A stretch of DNA of 64,000 nt from Lepidonotus clava. Its lineage: Eukaryota; Annelida; Polychaeta; Phyllodocida; Polynoidae. The notes beneath the pieces were generated by a model. It saw nothing but the letters and a program-made list of their open reading frames with translations, ran no database searches and was not told where the DNA came from. Where the stretch lies: assembly GCA_936440205.1 (NCBI GenBank), contig OW387136.1:50490232-50554231 (forward strand), written 5' to 3'. The translations under genes and the position numbers were made by a program. Every line of letters begins with the position of its first letter. Position 1 is the stretch's first letter. Positions 10,992 through 23,510 of the stretch are shown piece after piece.

Positions 10992-11254
10992 TATAGACGT
11001 TGTGCAGTTGTCGTCACATGTCTAAAAATAAGCTGGCCGCCATATTGGTGGTCAATAAATAATCAAGATTATTTGCAGTTTTTATGCATTTTGAGTAAAT
11101 GTGTATGCTAAATTTACTTAAAACAATCTCACAGAATCATAATCAACAGTTAAAATTGATACATTTTGGATTTAATCCCAGCCACGTGGTCATGATCATC
11201 ACGTGGTGATCACCAAAAAAGTGATCACGTGACCACGATTGCACAATGTCTATA
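10992..11254. mobile_element. MITE with TATAGACGTTGTGCAG ends, second copy
   Basis: TATAGACGTTGTGCAGTTG at the left pairs with ATTGCACAATGTCTATA at the right. Near the right end it has the same GTGATCAC and CACGTGA motifs as the copy at 7958-8224. Confidence 0.75.
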
Positions 11255-12020
11255 GTCATCTTTATTTAATCATCATCAGTTTACAAGCAAGTAAAAGACT
11301 AATTATTAACAACATGTGGTCTTATGAAACATCGAACATATCCCCAATAAGAACCAAGTGAGACTAAATATCATACAGCATGATCGACATATAATAAGTC
11401 AAGTATAATAACACCAGTCTAGCTCAGTAATTCATAATTATAGTTTAACCTATATACAGTAGTACAGTCACTGGAGGGTTAGAGGTATAGCATCATAGAA
11501 ATTGGTGTATACAATGCACCATAGAACACCTGCGCCACATGGATGACAAAGGAGGACTATAGATAGATCCTATTTTCTAGCCTTAGTTAGCAACGAGAAT
11601 AGGGCCCCTTTTTTCTTACCAGATTTGGTTCTTCATAGCCTCGGCAAATCTACCATTTATAGTAAAAGTCTATTCCTGAGTTTGTACATGTATATTAATA
11701 CTGGAAATAATTAAGCTCTTCTGCATAGAAGAGTTTAGGAAGGTTCCTAATTTCCCCCTTAGAGAATAAAATCACTTTGGTTTTGCTAGTATAATCGGAG
11801 GGGTGCCACCGCTTACAATACGTATGCAGGACATTCCACATATATAATGATATTCACAATAACATAATAACTTATTTACCATAATGCTTACTCTTATAAA
11901 TATCAATTGGACTCTTTCTGGCAAGAATTATTCATTCAAAATCCGCACTAGGATGGCCAAAAATAGCATGACATAATTTATGGACGGTCCCTGTTTGGTG
12001 TGTGGTGTGGGGCCTGCCCA
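11255..12020. other. no gene seen
   Basis: This is AT-rich non-coding sequence. I see no long open frame, tRNA or clear repeat. Confidence 0.5.
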
Positions 12021-12024
12021 GCCA

Positions 12025-12620
12025 AGGATATAACGTTCTAATAACGTTCTAGCAACGTTCTGTATTGGTTCTTGTTATGTTGCACTGTTAGGTTACAGCG
12101 ACATTCTTTTGATGACTCCCAATTACGTCGCTGCAACCAACTGTTGCGACTTTACATTGTGACATTCTAATAATGTTCTTGTAACATTATTTATGAGGCT
12201 GGTACTTTATGAGAATGTCACAATAACATTCTGTTTAGGTGTGGTTGAGACCTCCCTTACTGAGGATGTCACCATAACGTTCTGTTTAAGTTAGGTTGAC
12301 ACCTAACCTAATAAGATAGGTAAGGTTAAGACCTGATGTAATAAGAACATCACAATAACATTCTGTTTAGGTGAAGTTGGTACCTCCCCTAGTCAGGAGG
12401 TTACAACAATGTTCTGTTTAAGTGAGGTCTGGACCTCACCTAATCAGAATGTCACAGTGACATTCTATTTTGATTTTATCTTGACCTAACCTCACCAGAA
12501 CATTATGAAAACATACTGTTTTGGTTAGGTCTCAACCTCTCAGAAAAATAATGTAACAGTTACGTGACAATTTAGTAAGTAACAGACGAACCAAAAATGT
12601 ATGGTCGCATAACGTGACCG
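12025..12620. repeat. degenerate tandem repeat rich in AACGTTCT / ACATTCTGTTTAGGT
   Basis: AACGTTCT occurs in close succession at about 12030-12060. After it come spaced copies of (A)ACATTCTGTTTAGGTGAGGTTGAGACCTC every 55-65 bases up to about 12540. The units are strongly diverged. GAGGTTGAGACCTC-type inner parts are themselves near-palindromic. Confidence 0.6.
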
Positions 12621-13970
12621 TTACGTTGCACCTTAGCTGGGTGCAGTGTGCAGTACCTGTGACCGGTGACCGGTAACTTCTGGGGTGTGACCCTCATATC
12701 GAACGGCTGGCATTCAAACAAAACGTAAGTTTGTTTGGTTCCATTTATTTGTTACAAAAGGTACTTTACTAAATTTCAGAAGTCCACTTTGAAAATTCAA
12801 AACAAAACACAAACAGAAGTGATTTCTTTTGCTGTAAGTGATTTTTGTTCTTAGATTGACATAAAGTTCACAATTACTAAGGTGAAGTTTTTCCCTGTTG
12901 TGTAGGTTGGTGTGGACGATAAAAGAAAACAAATCAATTTCACTTTGATCAATTGTTCTTTGGTCAACTTTTCCGAAAGCTGCCCGTCCTTTTCATGGTG
13001 TCCATTGAACCGTGCGGGCCTCTGAAGGCAACGATTGGCCGGAGCTTTTTAGTTCACTTCACAGGCACCAGGGGCACGCTTCCTGACCCTAGGCCTCAGA
13101 AAAGGTAAACTTTAAAAGTATTTACTTTAATTTATAGCGCATGTCCTTTACAGACTATCACTTAGTTGAAGACCGACAATAAAGAGTTTGTTAGTATAAT
13201 TGGAAAGGAGGTCTTGCAAAGTTGTGAGCATTAAAAAACTTATAAATACATGTAAATACATACATGTTGTTATTTCTCTCAACCATGCGCTTGGTCAAAA
13301 TCAAACTTTCTTCGCAGGCATTGTACCAAAGAAATCGTCTTGATCTCATCCATTATAATAAATTTTAAGCCATCTTTGTTTTTATTAAATTGATTAAATT
13401 TTGTGTCAGTTTATCTGTAATGAACTACATGTGTCTATATCTATATCTATTTATAGGACCTTAATGCATATACATGTACATGTATGAATATACGTATTTT
13501 TATTCATCCTTCATCTCCAATTGCCCAGTAATTTATTTACGAACCCAGTATTTCACACATCCGAATAACATCTTAAACACGCACAACCTATGGTCCTTGT
13601 GTCCTGCATTTTGCTTATAGTACTGAGGAAGCACCATCTTCACGTATTTCGATTCCTTCCAGTTGCAATTTTATTTATCGATTAAATTACCACCTAAAAC
13701 GTCAGACTGTCACATGTTAACTGTACCTGGCCTCACCAAGGTCGGTACATGGCCGAATTCCGATTCCAATTGACAAATAAAGGGCAATAACCTACCTTCC
13801 AGATCACGCCATCTAGAGGGTAAGTAAGTTCTAAAGACATGAACAGTAGATCAATACTGAACAAGCGAGAAAGATGCTGCAATTACATTTCTACTAATCT
13901 TATCTTACTTGAGGAACCAAATGTCAGCCGTAATCCCATTCTACTTTCTTCAATTTAACCGTTTGAATGG
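12620..13970. other. no gene seen
   Basis: Mixed non-coding sequence. A duplicated GTGACCGGTGACCGGTAAC is near 12660. I see no supported gene. Confidence 0.45.
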
Positions 13971-15258
13971 TTATAGACCTTGTGAAGACAGGATCACGTG
14001 ACCAGATTATGGTGATCACCATAATTATAGTCAAAACCCTCTGGAATCAGGAAAGAAATAAGTGATGTAGACCCAAATGTCAAATAATTACAATGAGTTA
14101 AAGATACCTTAAGAACACCCCACAGACACTATTCATGAATATAAAACCTATTTTAGTGTTGGCTATATATAACCAACCCAAAAAAATAAGAGTGGGTTCT
14201 ATCCTTCAATGTAATACTATGTAACATGAATAAAGTGAAAAAAAACTTATTTCCTTTAAATCAAATGGTCTATTGATCACCAATGTGGTAGCCAGTCCCT
14301 TTTGGCTACTATGACATCATTTGCACGATCCCAAGATGACGTGGAATGATGTGGCAGTGCAGGATGACGCGGCAAAAACTGACAAACTGTTTCCATGGAT
14401 ACCTTAACAGCCGGGATTGGACCCTAAGTCCTCCCCCCACCCCCAAGCACGCATTATCTAAATAACAGGAAAGTCTCAGCTTCATAAGTTAGATTTGCAC
14501 AACTCATTCATGTATAAGCATACAGTTTACAACATTAGGAAATATTATGAAATGATAAAATATATTTGTATTGTTATTAATTCCTCTGAGATAGAGTCCG
14601 TCTACAATTATTTTGATGCAAACGGTTTAATTATATAAGATAAATCCAAATTTATTGACTCTTAAAAAAGAAATCAAATGCTATCTTTAACAAGACATCT
14701 TGCCGTGCCGCGTCCGTTGATAAGACGGCCAAGAAATCGTTTTTGCTTTTCCAATGGCGGTCACGGTCCAGTGATCATCAAAATGTCAGAGCACGCTCGG
14801 GCGCGGCTTTCGCGCTAGACTGTAGTTACATCCAAGTCCTCTAGGCGTTAAAACCATTGTGTTATAGCTAATCTGGGTCAGAACGGACTATTTTCGCGCT
14901 GGACTGTTAACGTGCTGCTTAGTCTTTCCATTCCTATAGACTACAAGTTTTTACCGCGCCGCTCAAATTCAATTATCTGTGACGAGATGACAAAGTGAGA
15001 ATAGACCGCTCAAAATTTTTAATGTCATCTGGTTTCTGACAGGTGCCTGTCTGGAATACATAAAACAGTGATCCCCGTCTCCAACCTCCAGGCAACGCAA
15101 GCTCCCAACCCCACTGCCTGAAAGGAGCGGGAGGACGGTGATCAGGGTCCATGGCCATGCGGCGTGGTGCCTAGTCTGTTTCATCAGACCCACTGTTTCC
15201 CAAAGTGACTATTATGTAAAAGCTAAGTAGGTCAGGGACGGACTACTTGGTACCCAGA

Positions 15259-15812
15259 CCCAATCAAGATTCAAGATTCAAGATTCAAGATTCAAGATTG
15301 TTTATTTGACTAATGCATAAGGATACATTCATGTCAACACAAAGTTCTCAAAGTTGTCAATCAGACAGGGATAACATATTCACAATATTGTATACATCAC
15401 ATACAAATGAACAGATTACATTCGTTGCTTTTTCTTTAAGATCTTTAGCACATCTAGGATTAACGTTCAAGATTTCACATACTTTCTCCTCAGCTGTCTG
15501 GACATCGAAATTGCTGACATAATCACTGTACTTTACTACAAAAAACTCTCTCTTACTTTTAATCTGTGGTTGATTACATTCAGTGAGTATGTGAAGGACG
15601 TCTTGACGTGTATTACAATGCTGACACAGGTCATTGCAAGCTTTTTTCCCCCTATAGCTTCGATATCCACAGTCCTGAGAACAGTTATAATCTGTCCGTA
15701 GTTTGGTGAACATGGTTCGTATTTTGGGAGAGTGGATCTCTTCTAAGTAGCTACACATATTATATTCCTCTTCATGACATATGTTTTGTATTACGCATTT
15801 TTTATGGTTCAC
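15259..15812 (-). mobile_element. 5'-truncated LINE, 3' end of the ORF with zinc-knuckle-like motif and AATCTTG tail
   Basis: The minus-strand frame 15357-15812 (151 residues) contains SPKIRTMFTKLRTDYNCSQ, CQHCNTRQDVLHILTEC and CEILNVNPRC. The frame at 33476-34060 has the same blocks ([44 protein letters not shown]). A Cys-His motif of this shape ends many RT/RNase H-bearing LINE proteins. After the stop codon come GTCAAATAAAC and about five AATCTTG repeats. I see no RT core, so this is a 5'-truncated insertion. Confidence 0.75.
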
Positions 15813-15834
15813 GTCATCAATAGGGAGGCGGTCG

Positions 15835-17635
15835 CCTCGGTCAGTGTCAGATCTTATCTCTCTTTGATCTCTGACCGGTCATTCCACCTAGAAGCCACTG
15901 ACACTTGTTTCCAGCTCCCAGTCAACCCTCCACTCGCCCGCCCCGATCTCTACCCCCCCCCCCCTCCCATCCCCTCCCTACCCCAACCTCCCACGTCGGG
16001 TGCACCCATTAATCCAGCAGGGAGGTGGAATCCAGCAGGGAGGTGGGGTCGGTAGGTGTCAGATCTTATCTCTGTTTGTTCTCTGACCGGTCATTCCACC
16101 CAGGAGTCATGATAGCTCCTCCCTTCTCCTCTCCTTACATAACATAAACATAACATGAATATAATCCACTGGACCCGGGGAGGGTGGGGGGAGGGTGGGG
16201 GGGGGGAGGGTGGGGGTAGAGAGTGTCATACCAGGCGCGGATTTAGGGGGGGGGGGGGGGGGAGAGGGGCGTGCCAGGCCTGCGCCCCCCCCCCCCTCTT
16301 TTTTTTTGCCATATCTAATTGTTTTTAATGTAAAATTCGTGCAACCAGGGGGTGCTAGCGATAATTTTGCTACAGCACGCCCCCCCCCCCTTTTTTTTTT
16401 AAAATCCTGGATCCGCCCCTGCATACCTTAGTTTATGCATATTCTCCTGCTTTCAAGTCTTCTGTTCATTCTATACCACACAAAACCCAATGTTCACAAC
16501 AGGATGTGGGAGGTTGTGGGGGGGGGGGGGGGGTTCAGAGGGGGAGGGTGGGGGTAACCTAAACAGAGGCGGTTTATTACATGTATAGTACATGTATATT
16601 GGTTTAGCCTGTGTCCGACAATCCCCGCTGTTAGGTGGTGCCCCTGTAGGCAGCCAGATAGGCGTTACGTAGGCAATGCACGGGAGTGGGCTGTCTCCCT
16701 AATTTACTGCATGTGTCTGACTAAAACGACGGAAAAAGCAGCATATTGATATCTAGATTTCTGACCGATCATTCCATCCAGGAGGCACTGAAACCTCCTC
16801 CTCCATGCACCCCAACCCCCGAGTCGACTGGTTAAACAAGCTCCCCAATATACCACTACATCATTATTCAGCCGTTATTCCAGCAGTCGGTAAGTGTCAG
16901 ATCCTTATCTCTGTTTTCTGACCGCTCATTCCACCCTGGAGTCACTGACACTTGTTTCCAGCTCCCACCCCCACAATCCCCCCACCCGGGCCCCCTCCCA
17001 ACCTCAACTGGTCAAACAGGAGGGTGTCTCAGAGGCCTTATCAGCATTATGTAATGACCCCCCACCAACCAGGGGTCACGCTACTTTCATCAACTGGGTT
17101 TGTTTGTCCAGCCTCCACTGGACCGTGACGGCCGCGCGAGGTGCATATAATAGTCCTTTCATGACCTAGATACTTCTTGTCTAATAGTTTGAGTACCTGG
17201 CGGACTTGGATGTAGCTACAGTCTATAGACGCGGAAAGGACTCTTCAGGTGTACGATAATTACAGCGGGATCTGAAGCGACTGGGGATTAAGGGGCTATG
17301 GGTGCCCAGCTCCAGTAGGGAGGGGGGTCAGTCGGTGTCAGATCTCCGTTTGATCTCTAACTGCTCACTCCGCCCAGTAGTCACTGACACTTGTTTCCAA
17401 CCACCTCAACCCCCCACCTCGACCTCAACCCTAGTCTGTCGCAGTCAGACACACTGTTTCCCTATTATGTAAGAGTTAAGTAGGTCAGGGACGGACTACC
17501 TCAACCCTGGAGTCAATTGTTTCCAGCTTCCACCCCCCCCCCCCCCCCAATGCCCACCCCACCCCTTCCCAGCCCTCAATTGGTCCGGTCAGAGATCAAA
17601 GAGAGATAAGATCTGACACTTACCGAACCAGAGCA
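15835..17635. repeat. cluster of about six copies of an 80-95 bp GTGTCAGATCTTATCTC repeat
   Basis: GTGTCAGATCTTATCTCTGTTTGATCTCTGACCGGTCATTCCACCCAGGAGTCACTGACACTTGTTTCCAGCTCCC-like sequence recurs, in varying completeness, near 15841, 16047, 16750, 16887 and 17335 on the plus strand and inverted near 17585-17630. C- or G-rich spacers separate the copies. The unit starts and ends with GTGTCAG and CTGACAC, so each unit is itself an inverted repeat, as in a small MITE. Confidence 0.7.
16232..16421. mobile_element. MITE, CAGGGGCGGATCCAG family, TSD CATAC
   Basis: The left end CAGGCGCGGATTTAG and right end CTGGATCCGCCCCTG are inverted. CATAC occurs at 16227-16231 and 16422-16426. Internal G and C runs of ten or more bases pair with each other. 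Confidence 0.88.
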
Positions 17636-18099
17636 AATAAAGCTGGGCACCCTTAATCCTCAGGCGCTTCAGATTCCGCTGTAATCATCGTATATCTGAG
17701 GCAACTTAATGAGTTCCTCATTTCGCCACTTGTTACATAGCATAAACAATGCACGAGTATAATCCACTACTCCTCCCGGTAGGCCGGGCGGGTAGGCCAC
17801 TCTGCAACGAGATCACTGTCCGCGTCAGGTCAGGGAGGCGGTGAGAACCACTCTCGTACCGAGGGAGGTGAAGCGGCAGAGTGCCTCCCGGCCGGGTCCC
17901 GTTAGTGGAGGCAACGAATACATACTCCAAGTCGCTTCAGATTCCCGTGTAATCATTACTTGGGGAATGTGAAGCGGCCAAGGAGTATGGCAACGAATAT
18001 AGATAGATCTATATTCGTTGGTGGAGGCAGTGGTGGGGTAAGTCCTAACTGTATGTCTGCTGACCAAGAAAGGACTTCAAAACTTCAAAACTTAAAATG

Positions 18100-18265
18100 T
18101 GTTTGTATTTTCACGTATTTCGCGCACTATACTATAAATGCGCGAAAATATGATGTGAGTGAAAACCATTACAGAATAAATAGAGATAAGTTTATTGCGC
18201 GAAATTATGAATGCGCGGAAATTTTAAATATGGCTTGGTGCGCGAAAATTTAGCGGTGCGAAAAT
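18100..18265. other. AT-rich segment with five GCGCGAAA motifs
   Basis: TTTCGCGC (near 18118) and four GCGCGAAA/GCGCGGAAA motifs (near 18140, 18197, 18214, 18240) fall within 130 bases on both strands. They match the E2F core TTTSGCGC. A MITE origin is at least as likely as a regulatory role. Confidence 0.4.
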
Positions 18266-18599
18266 ATATACGTTCACAGAAGTTAAAAGTTTGAGCAAGG
18301 AGACTACTTGGTTTGAGAGACTGGGGATACGGATGGATGTACTAAAGTATGCCGGGAGCGGGAGGGTGCAGGTGATGGCCGGGGGGAGGAGGGGAAGTTA
18401 CGGGAGGGGAGGGGGGTTAGTCGGGGGTACAGGGCGGGCCTCTCATCTGAATGAGGAGGTGATAGTAGGCGAGGGTCGCTGTTACATGAGGTAAAGGACG
18501 GCCCTGAATAGTCCTTCCATGACCTAGATACCTCTTACACACTACTTTGAGTGACTGACGGTATGGATGTAAGTACAGTCTATGACGGTGCCCCGGGAT

Positions 18600-18705
18600 G
18601 GTGCTGGCCGGGGGTGGGAGGGGGGAGGAGAGGAAGGGAGGGGGAGGGGGGAAGGGAGGGGGAGGGGGGAAGGGAGGGGGAGGGGGGAAGGGGAGCGAGG
18701 GTACA
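18600..18705 (+). repeat. G-rich minisatellite with quadruplex potential
   Basis: About four units of GGGAAGGGAGGGGGAGGG (18-20 bp) follow each other. Each unit supplies four G runs of at least three bases, so the plus strand could form several G-quadruplexes. Confidence 0.8.
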
Positions 18706-18834
18706 GGGCGGGCCTCTCCTCAGCCCCATGACCTCACAGATAGGCGTACCTCCGGGCAGGTGACTGGAGGACACACACAGGACACACTGAGGATCACCAC
18801 ACACAATTTGTGGACATAGTGGACTAAACTGAAG

Positions 18835-21155
18835 GTAGGATAATCTCTAGCTTTTGAATTCAGCTGAAAGGATTATATAATTTTCGGCAGTATACAGGAC
18901 CTGTATGGTATGCACAAAGATCAAGAAATTCCGTAAGAGACCATTACTCTGCATGGCCTACTCTGTCACTACAGCTTTTTGAAAAGGTGAGGGAGTCCTA
19001 ATAGAACTTAGAAGGGTGGCGGCGGCCCCTATTTTCCAGAATTTTACATAAAAAATGCTAAATTTGGCCAAAAGAAAGGATGCTTGCACCCACGATCTCC
19101 ATCCTTTAAATCCAACACTGGTAAAATATGAAACACAACAAAATTTGTATAACATCGATTCAACCCTTTGCAGCGCCGCATGTACAAGGTTCATTTCATG
19201 CAGATCCGCAAGTATTGGTTCCGAGTGCCTTTAACAAGCAAAACAAAAATAACAACTTTGTGGGGTTTGGGAGAAGGGTATAAGAATACCCACAATGTGT
19301 AGGTCGACATGTACACCCTATTTCCGTAATAGGAACCATCGTTTATCGACGTATCCGGAGTAATCACCCTTCTTACCGCTGGTATACATAATATTCCTGC
19401 ACGGATGCTTGGGTTTGGTTAGTCGGGTTCTGGTAACATGCGAATTCGGCGGTTGACTCAAATCCTGGAAAAGTTGTACACGCGAAAATATTCATACATG
19501 TGCACCCAGTCTACTATACCCACAATGGATATCATGTTACGATGAATTAACTACATCATCATATTCAGAAATTCCGCGTATTGACATAGGCCACCTTATG
19601 TGAAATACAATGCGAACGAAAAAAGATAAATATTGTTACTAGAAAAAACACGCATGTAAAAAGCGGTATTAAACGGTCGCCAAAGAAAAGGCACTTGTGT
19701 CGAGGAAGTTCCATTGTCAGAAAGATTCCTAGGTTCATTCTAAACATTTCCTTTTAACTTCTCCCATATTCGAGTGAGTTTATTGCATTGACAGGGGTAG
19801 GCAGCTTAAGTCTTTTTAATAGGATTAATAATTAATTGGATATAACAAACCAAGGCTGGAGTAAAAGTCATGAAGCGTGGCGGGAAAACTGCCCCTAGCG
19901 AGTAAGGTTGGTACTACAACCAGGCAGCATGTTTTACACCTTAATATATTCGGAAAAAAATGTTTTCAGATGTAAGGTCAGAACTAAGTTTTCTTTGTCT
20001 GACTTTTATGTGTATGCATATTGTTACATGCCCTTACAAGTAGCTTGTGCAAAGTTTTAACTGAAAATGTCCATGTGACGCACCTGCCACCTGGCGGAAT
20101 ACGCGGCAGTTAGCCACAATCAAAGATATTTCCATTAATTTTAGCATTTATCCATCTTTTGACTTTTTATAATATATGCAAAACTATTTGTACTTAAAAT
20201 TTGATGCAATGATAAATTGTAGAAGTCAATAGTTGGTACATGAGAAAAGTTGATGTTGTTTTCCCGACAAATTGTTCTCTTTGCATTTAGGTTTTCTTTC
20301 CTGTAGAAACCTGATGTCCAATAATTGAAAAGTTTGACAGCAATGTCAATTTTCTTTTGATAAGAAAAAATGTGGTCACATAACAAAAATGAACCTTAGA
20401 TTTCACCCTTAGATTTCACCTTACATTCTCAGAAAGTATTACATACTTGGTTATTCTTGGTTGCGACCACCCAAGCTATTGTGGCATCGTTTCTCCAAAG
20501 CATTATAATATAATGCGTGTAGAAATGATAGAGACTCTGGAAATCTTAAAGAACATTAAGAAAATAGTTTGAATTAGGGCAGTTGCAGATCTTCTATAAG
20601 ACTAGGGAAGAACGCGTTGAGCCAAGTCAATTTCACCGCAAAGCATAATATTATAACTCATAGCCGGTCGTAAAACAGGGTGTAACTTACCATAAGTATT
20701 AACTGTAATGTCAACTTGCCAGGATGTTTTTTTTGTTGAGACCCACACAATACATGAGTGATATGGTTAAATCTAGAGAAACAAAAACATACATTAAATT
20801 ACCCTTAGAATTAAATTACGCACACTTTCTAAATATACATGATAACCATGAAATATATTAACTACAGTTCCCGAGACATTGCACCGAAACACATTTGATA
20901 TATTTCCCGAAAGTTTCTACCCTATGAGCCTCTATAATAAAACAGTCTTCGTTAGGTTTTCTTTTGCTGAATTATCCCTGTAGTGTACACTTTAATGATC
21001 AATTTAAGGCGTGTTGGTAAAACGTTTATAAGGTATTAGGATTAACGCATTACTATAACCAATATTAATATGATAAACTAGCACTTTTAGCCTAGCCCCA
21101 ATCATCTAGCCTATATATAACTTACAACTTATTTATTAACATAAAGAATATCCTA
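18835..21155. other. no gene seen
   Basis: About 2.3 kb of AT-rich sequence without a convincing exon, RNA gene or long repeat. The longest frames lack any family signature. Confidence 0.5.
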
Positions 21156-21161
21156 TTAATA

Positions 21162-21487
21162 CAGGGTGCCCACGCAAGTCCTGTAAGGTCTTATTTTGGT
21201 GTCAGAGGCGCTATAAACTTATAAAGGTCTTATTTTAAGGTTCAGTGTAAAGTTTTCACAGATTTTAGAAGTTGCCTTCACTTGGTAGATTATACCTAGA
21301 TAAATTATAGTTTCATAAAAGCCCCTTTAGTTGCTAAATAGACACAACCAATTATATTTACCCTTTTTGTAGAAATTCAAAGTTTTGAAAAAGGGCACTA
21401 AAAAGTTCTTATTTTCACTTATGAGAAGGTATTATAAAGGTCTTATAATGGTCTAATTTTGATTTCTGAAAGTGCGTGGGCACCCTG
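21162..21487. mobile_element. MITE with CAGGGTGCCCACGCA inverted ends, TSD TAATA
   Basis: CAGGGTGCCCACGCA at the left and TGCGTGGGCACCCTG at the right are perfect inverted 15-mers. TAATA flanks both sides (21157-21161 and 21488-21492). Inside are several AAGGTCTTAT repeats. The 5-bp duplication and CAGGG start match the CAGGGGCGGATCCAG family. Confidence 0.88.
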
Positions 21488-21544
21488 TAATAAGGCTTAA
21501 AGCTGAAGCAAGTGTGTAACTTTCCTGTGCCCACCCTACACCAG

Positions 21545-21690
21545 GGACGCTGCCCGGACGCTGACGGGCCTACGGGGCGGAGACCGGGCGGGTACCGTGA
21601 GGTCGTGACGGGGAGGAGACCGGGAGGGTCCCGTCAGACTCTGACCGGGCGGAGGGCGCCGGGTCCCGGGGACGGGGAGCGCGTCCGCAC
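21545..21690 (+). repeat. GC-rich 36-bp minisatellite, about three units
   Basis: Units centred on CGGAGACCGGGCGGGTACCG recur every 36 bases with drift. The plus strand would read TGRRPGG-x-R repeats, but no start, splice or family signature supports coding. The CpG content is far above the surroundings. Confidence 0.6.
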
Positions 21691-22699
21691 GGTCTCCCCG
21701 TCCGGGAAACCCAATCCACAAACAACTGTCAAACCGTTATACGAAAGTTCCCTGCTGTGTACCACGGCTAACACAGAAGTAACACACTAAATGTGTTAGC
21801 CAGTTACAAATAAACAACACCAATGGTCAGTTGGCAGTGTTTTCTTGGACATGAATGTCAGAATTAACTAGTTATTCCGCAAAAACACAACACTTCCTCG
21901 TCGGGGAAGCCAAACACGACGCCATTTTGTTTCCCTGTAGCTTCAAAGAGCGACTTACTTTCTTCGTGTTTTCTCTATATTTTCAGCTGTAAACTTAGAT
22001 AAAAGACATTCTACACAATCAATATGACATGGGCTAGAGGTGTATGAAATATTTCGAAATAACTTTGAGTGTAAATCTACTTTTAGTCGATGTGTAGTTA
22101 TCGTACCGGTTCGGCGCCTTGTCCGAAATCCCGCCAACCGAAACAACGGTGCATCCAATACACAATTTTATCCACCCTTCGTTTTATATCATATCCATAT
22201 CAGATTTAGCCGAAACATAGCTCCCTAGAATCCCTGTAACATGCAGTTTAATTTCCCATTCTTGTTTTGTGAATACAGTGGTTGAATACGATTTTATACG
22301 AGAGTTTGTGTTCCGCATAGTGAAGCTATATGGGGCGCGATCAACATGGCGCCGACCGAACTTTGTGTTTTATGACCGCGGCATTTGTTCAATTTACCAC
22401 TCTAATACCAAGTTTACAACAGAAATATTTATATGTACAGAAAGCTGAGGATATAAGCTATCCATTAAGCTAACTTTTATAACTTTGTAAACGATTTCTA
22501 AAGAACTGAACAAGCTTCAACATGACTATCTCAGAAAAATTTACTTCATTGCGGAGGTTTTCCTTCATTCTCTTATAGTCAAACCTTACAGACTTACATA
22601 TAATTTATATCGTCTAGTTGCAAATTTTGTCAGGATTATGATTCTCTTTTCAGAAATGAAATTCATCGATTCTACGCGGAGTTATTAATAAGAAGGCGA

Positions 22700-22850
22700 G
22701 ACAAGGAAAGCACAATCTGGGCGCAAAGGCCGTCGGAGAGACGCGCGGCGCGGCCCAAATTGGGGGTGCTTACAACCAGGTCCGCGCTCTGACCCACTTT
22801 TTGTATAAAAGGCAAAAATAGCGATTCCGGAGCACAGTCGACTCACAGTC
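22700..22850 (+). promoter_or_regulatory. histone H1 promoter
   Basis: A TATAAAA box lies at 22804-22810, about 100 bases before the start codon. An inverted CCAAT (ATTGG) lies at 22759-22763, and AAAGCACA at about 22707-22714 resembles the H1-specific AAACACA box. This order (H1 box, CCAAT, TATA) is what replication-dependent H1 promoters show. Confidence 0.75.
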
Positions 22851-22908
22851 ACTTCCCGATACACAACTACTCGTCTCAGCTACCTGCTACCGACACCAAA
22901 CCAGCATC

Positions 22909-23481
22909 ATGTCTGACGCCGCCGCTGCCCCAGCCAAGAAGGTCGTGAAGGCCAAGAAGCCCAAGGTGGCTCCTACCCACCCCCCAGTGGCCACGATGGT
23001 CAACGACGCCATCACCGCCCTCAAGGACAGGAAGGGATCTTCCCTGGCCGCCATCAAGAAGTACATCGCCGCCAACAACAAGGTCGATGTCGCCAAGCTG
23101 AACCCCTTCATCAAGCGCTACCTGAAGTCTGCTGTTGCCGCTGGCAAGCTCGTCCAGACCAAGGGCACTGGCGCCGCTGGCTCCTTCAAGATCGGCAAGG
23201 TTGAGAAGCCCAAGAAGGTTGCCAAGAAGCCTGCTGCCAAGAAGTCTCCCAAGAAGGCTGCCAAGAAGCCCAAGACACCCAAGAAGACTGCTGCCAAGAA
23301 GTCTCCCAAGAAGGCCGCTAAGAAGCCAGCTGCCAAGAAGGCTGCCAAGTCTCCTGCCAAGAAGGCCGCCAAGAAGCCAGCTGCCAAGAAGCCCAAGACC
23401 CCCAAGAAGGCTGCCAAGCCCAAGGCCGCCAAGCCTAAGGCTGCCAAGAAGCCAGCAGCCAAGAAGGCCGCCAAGAAGTAA
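22909..23481 (+). CDS. histone H1 (linker histone), intronless
   Basis: The protein has 190 residues. A short Ala/Lys-rich N-terminus (1-21) leads to the winged-helix globular domain (about 22-96: [20 protein letters not shown], then [29 protein letters not shown] and [16 protein letters not shown]). A Lys/Ala/Pro tail follows, with SPKK and TPKK motifs (targets of cyclin-dependent kinases in this family). It binds linker DNA at the nucleosome entry and exit and compacts chromatin. Evidence for S-phase regulation is the TATA box, the lack of introns and the 3' stem-loop without a nearby poly(A) signal. The start codon follows a 5' leader of about 75 bases. The tail DNA is a run of CCAAGAAG-type codon repeats, so slippage there is likely. 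No core histone gene is in the window, so this is either a lone H1 or the edge of a cluster. Confidence 0.97.
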   Translation: MSDAAAAPAKKVVKAKKPKVAPTHPPVATMVNDAITALKDRKGSSLAAIKKYIAANNKVDVAKLNPFIKRYLKSAVAAGKLVQTKGTGAAGSFKIGKVEKPKKVAKKPAAKKSPKKAAKKPKTPKKTAAKKSPKKAAKKPAAKKAAKSPAKKAAKKPAAKKPKTPKKAAKPKAAKPKAAKKPAAKKAAKK

Positions 23482-23510
23482 ACACCTGTTGCCGCTTCTA
23501 CCTCCGTAAC

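Noticed and set aside
16107-16431. Pro- and Gly-rich frames on both strands
   Set aside because: They come from the G/C runs of the MITE at 16232-16421.
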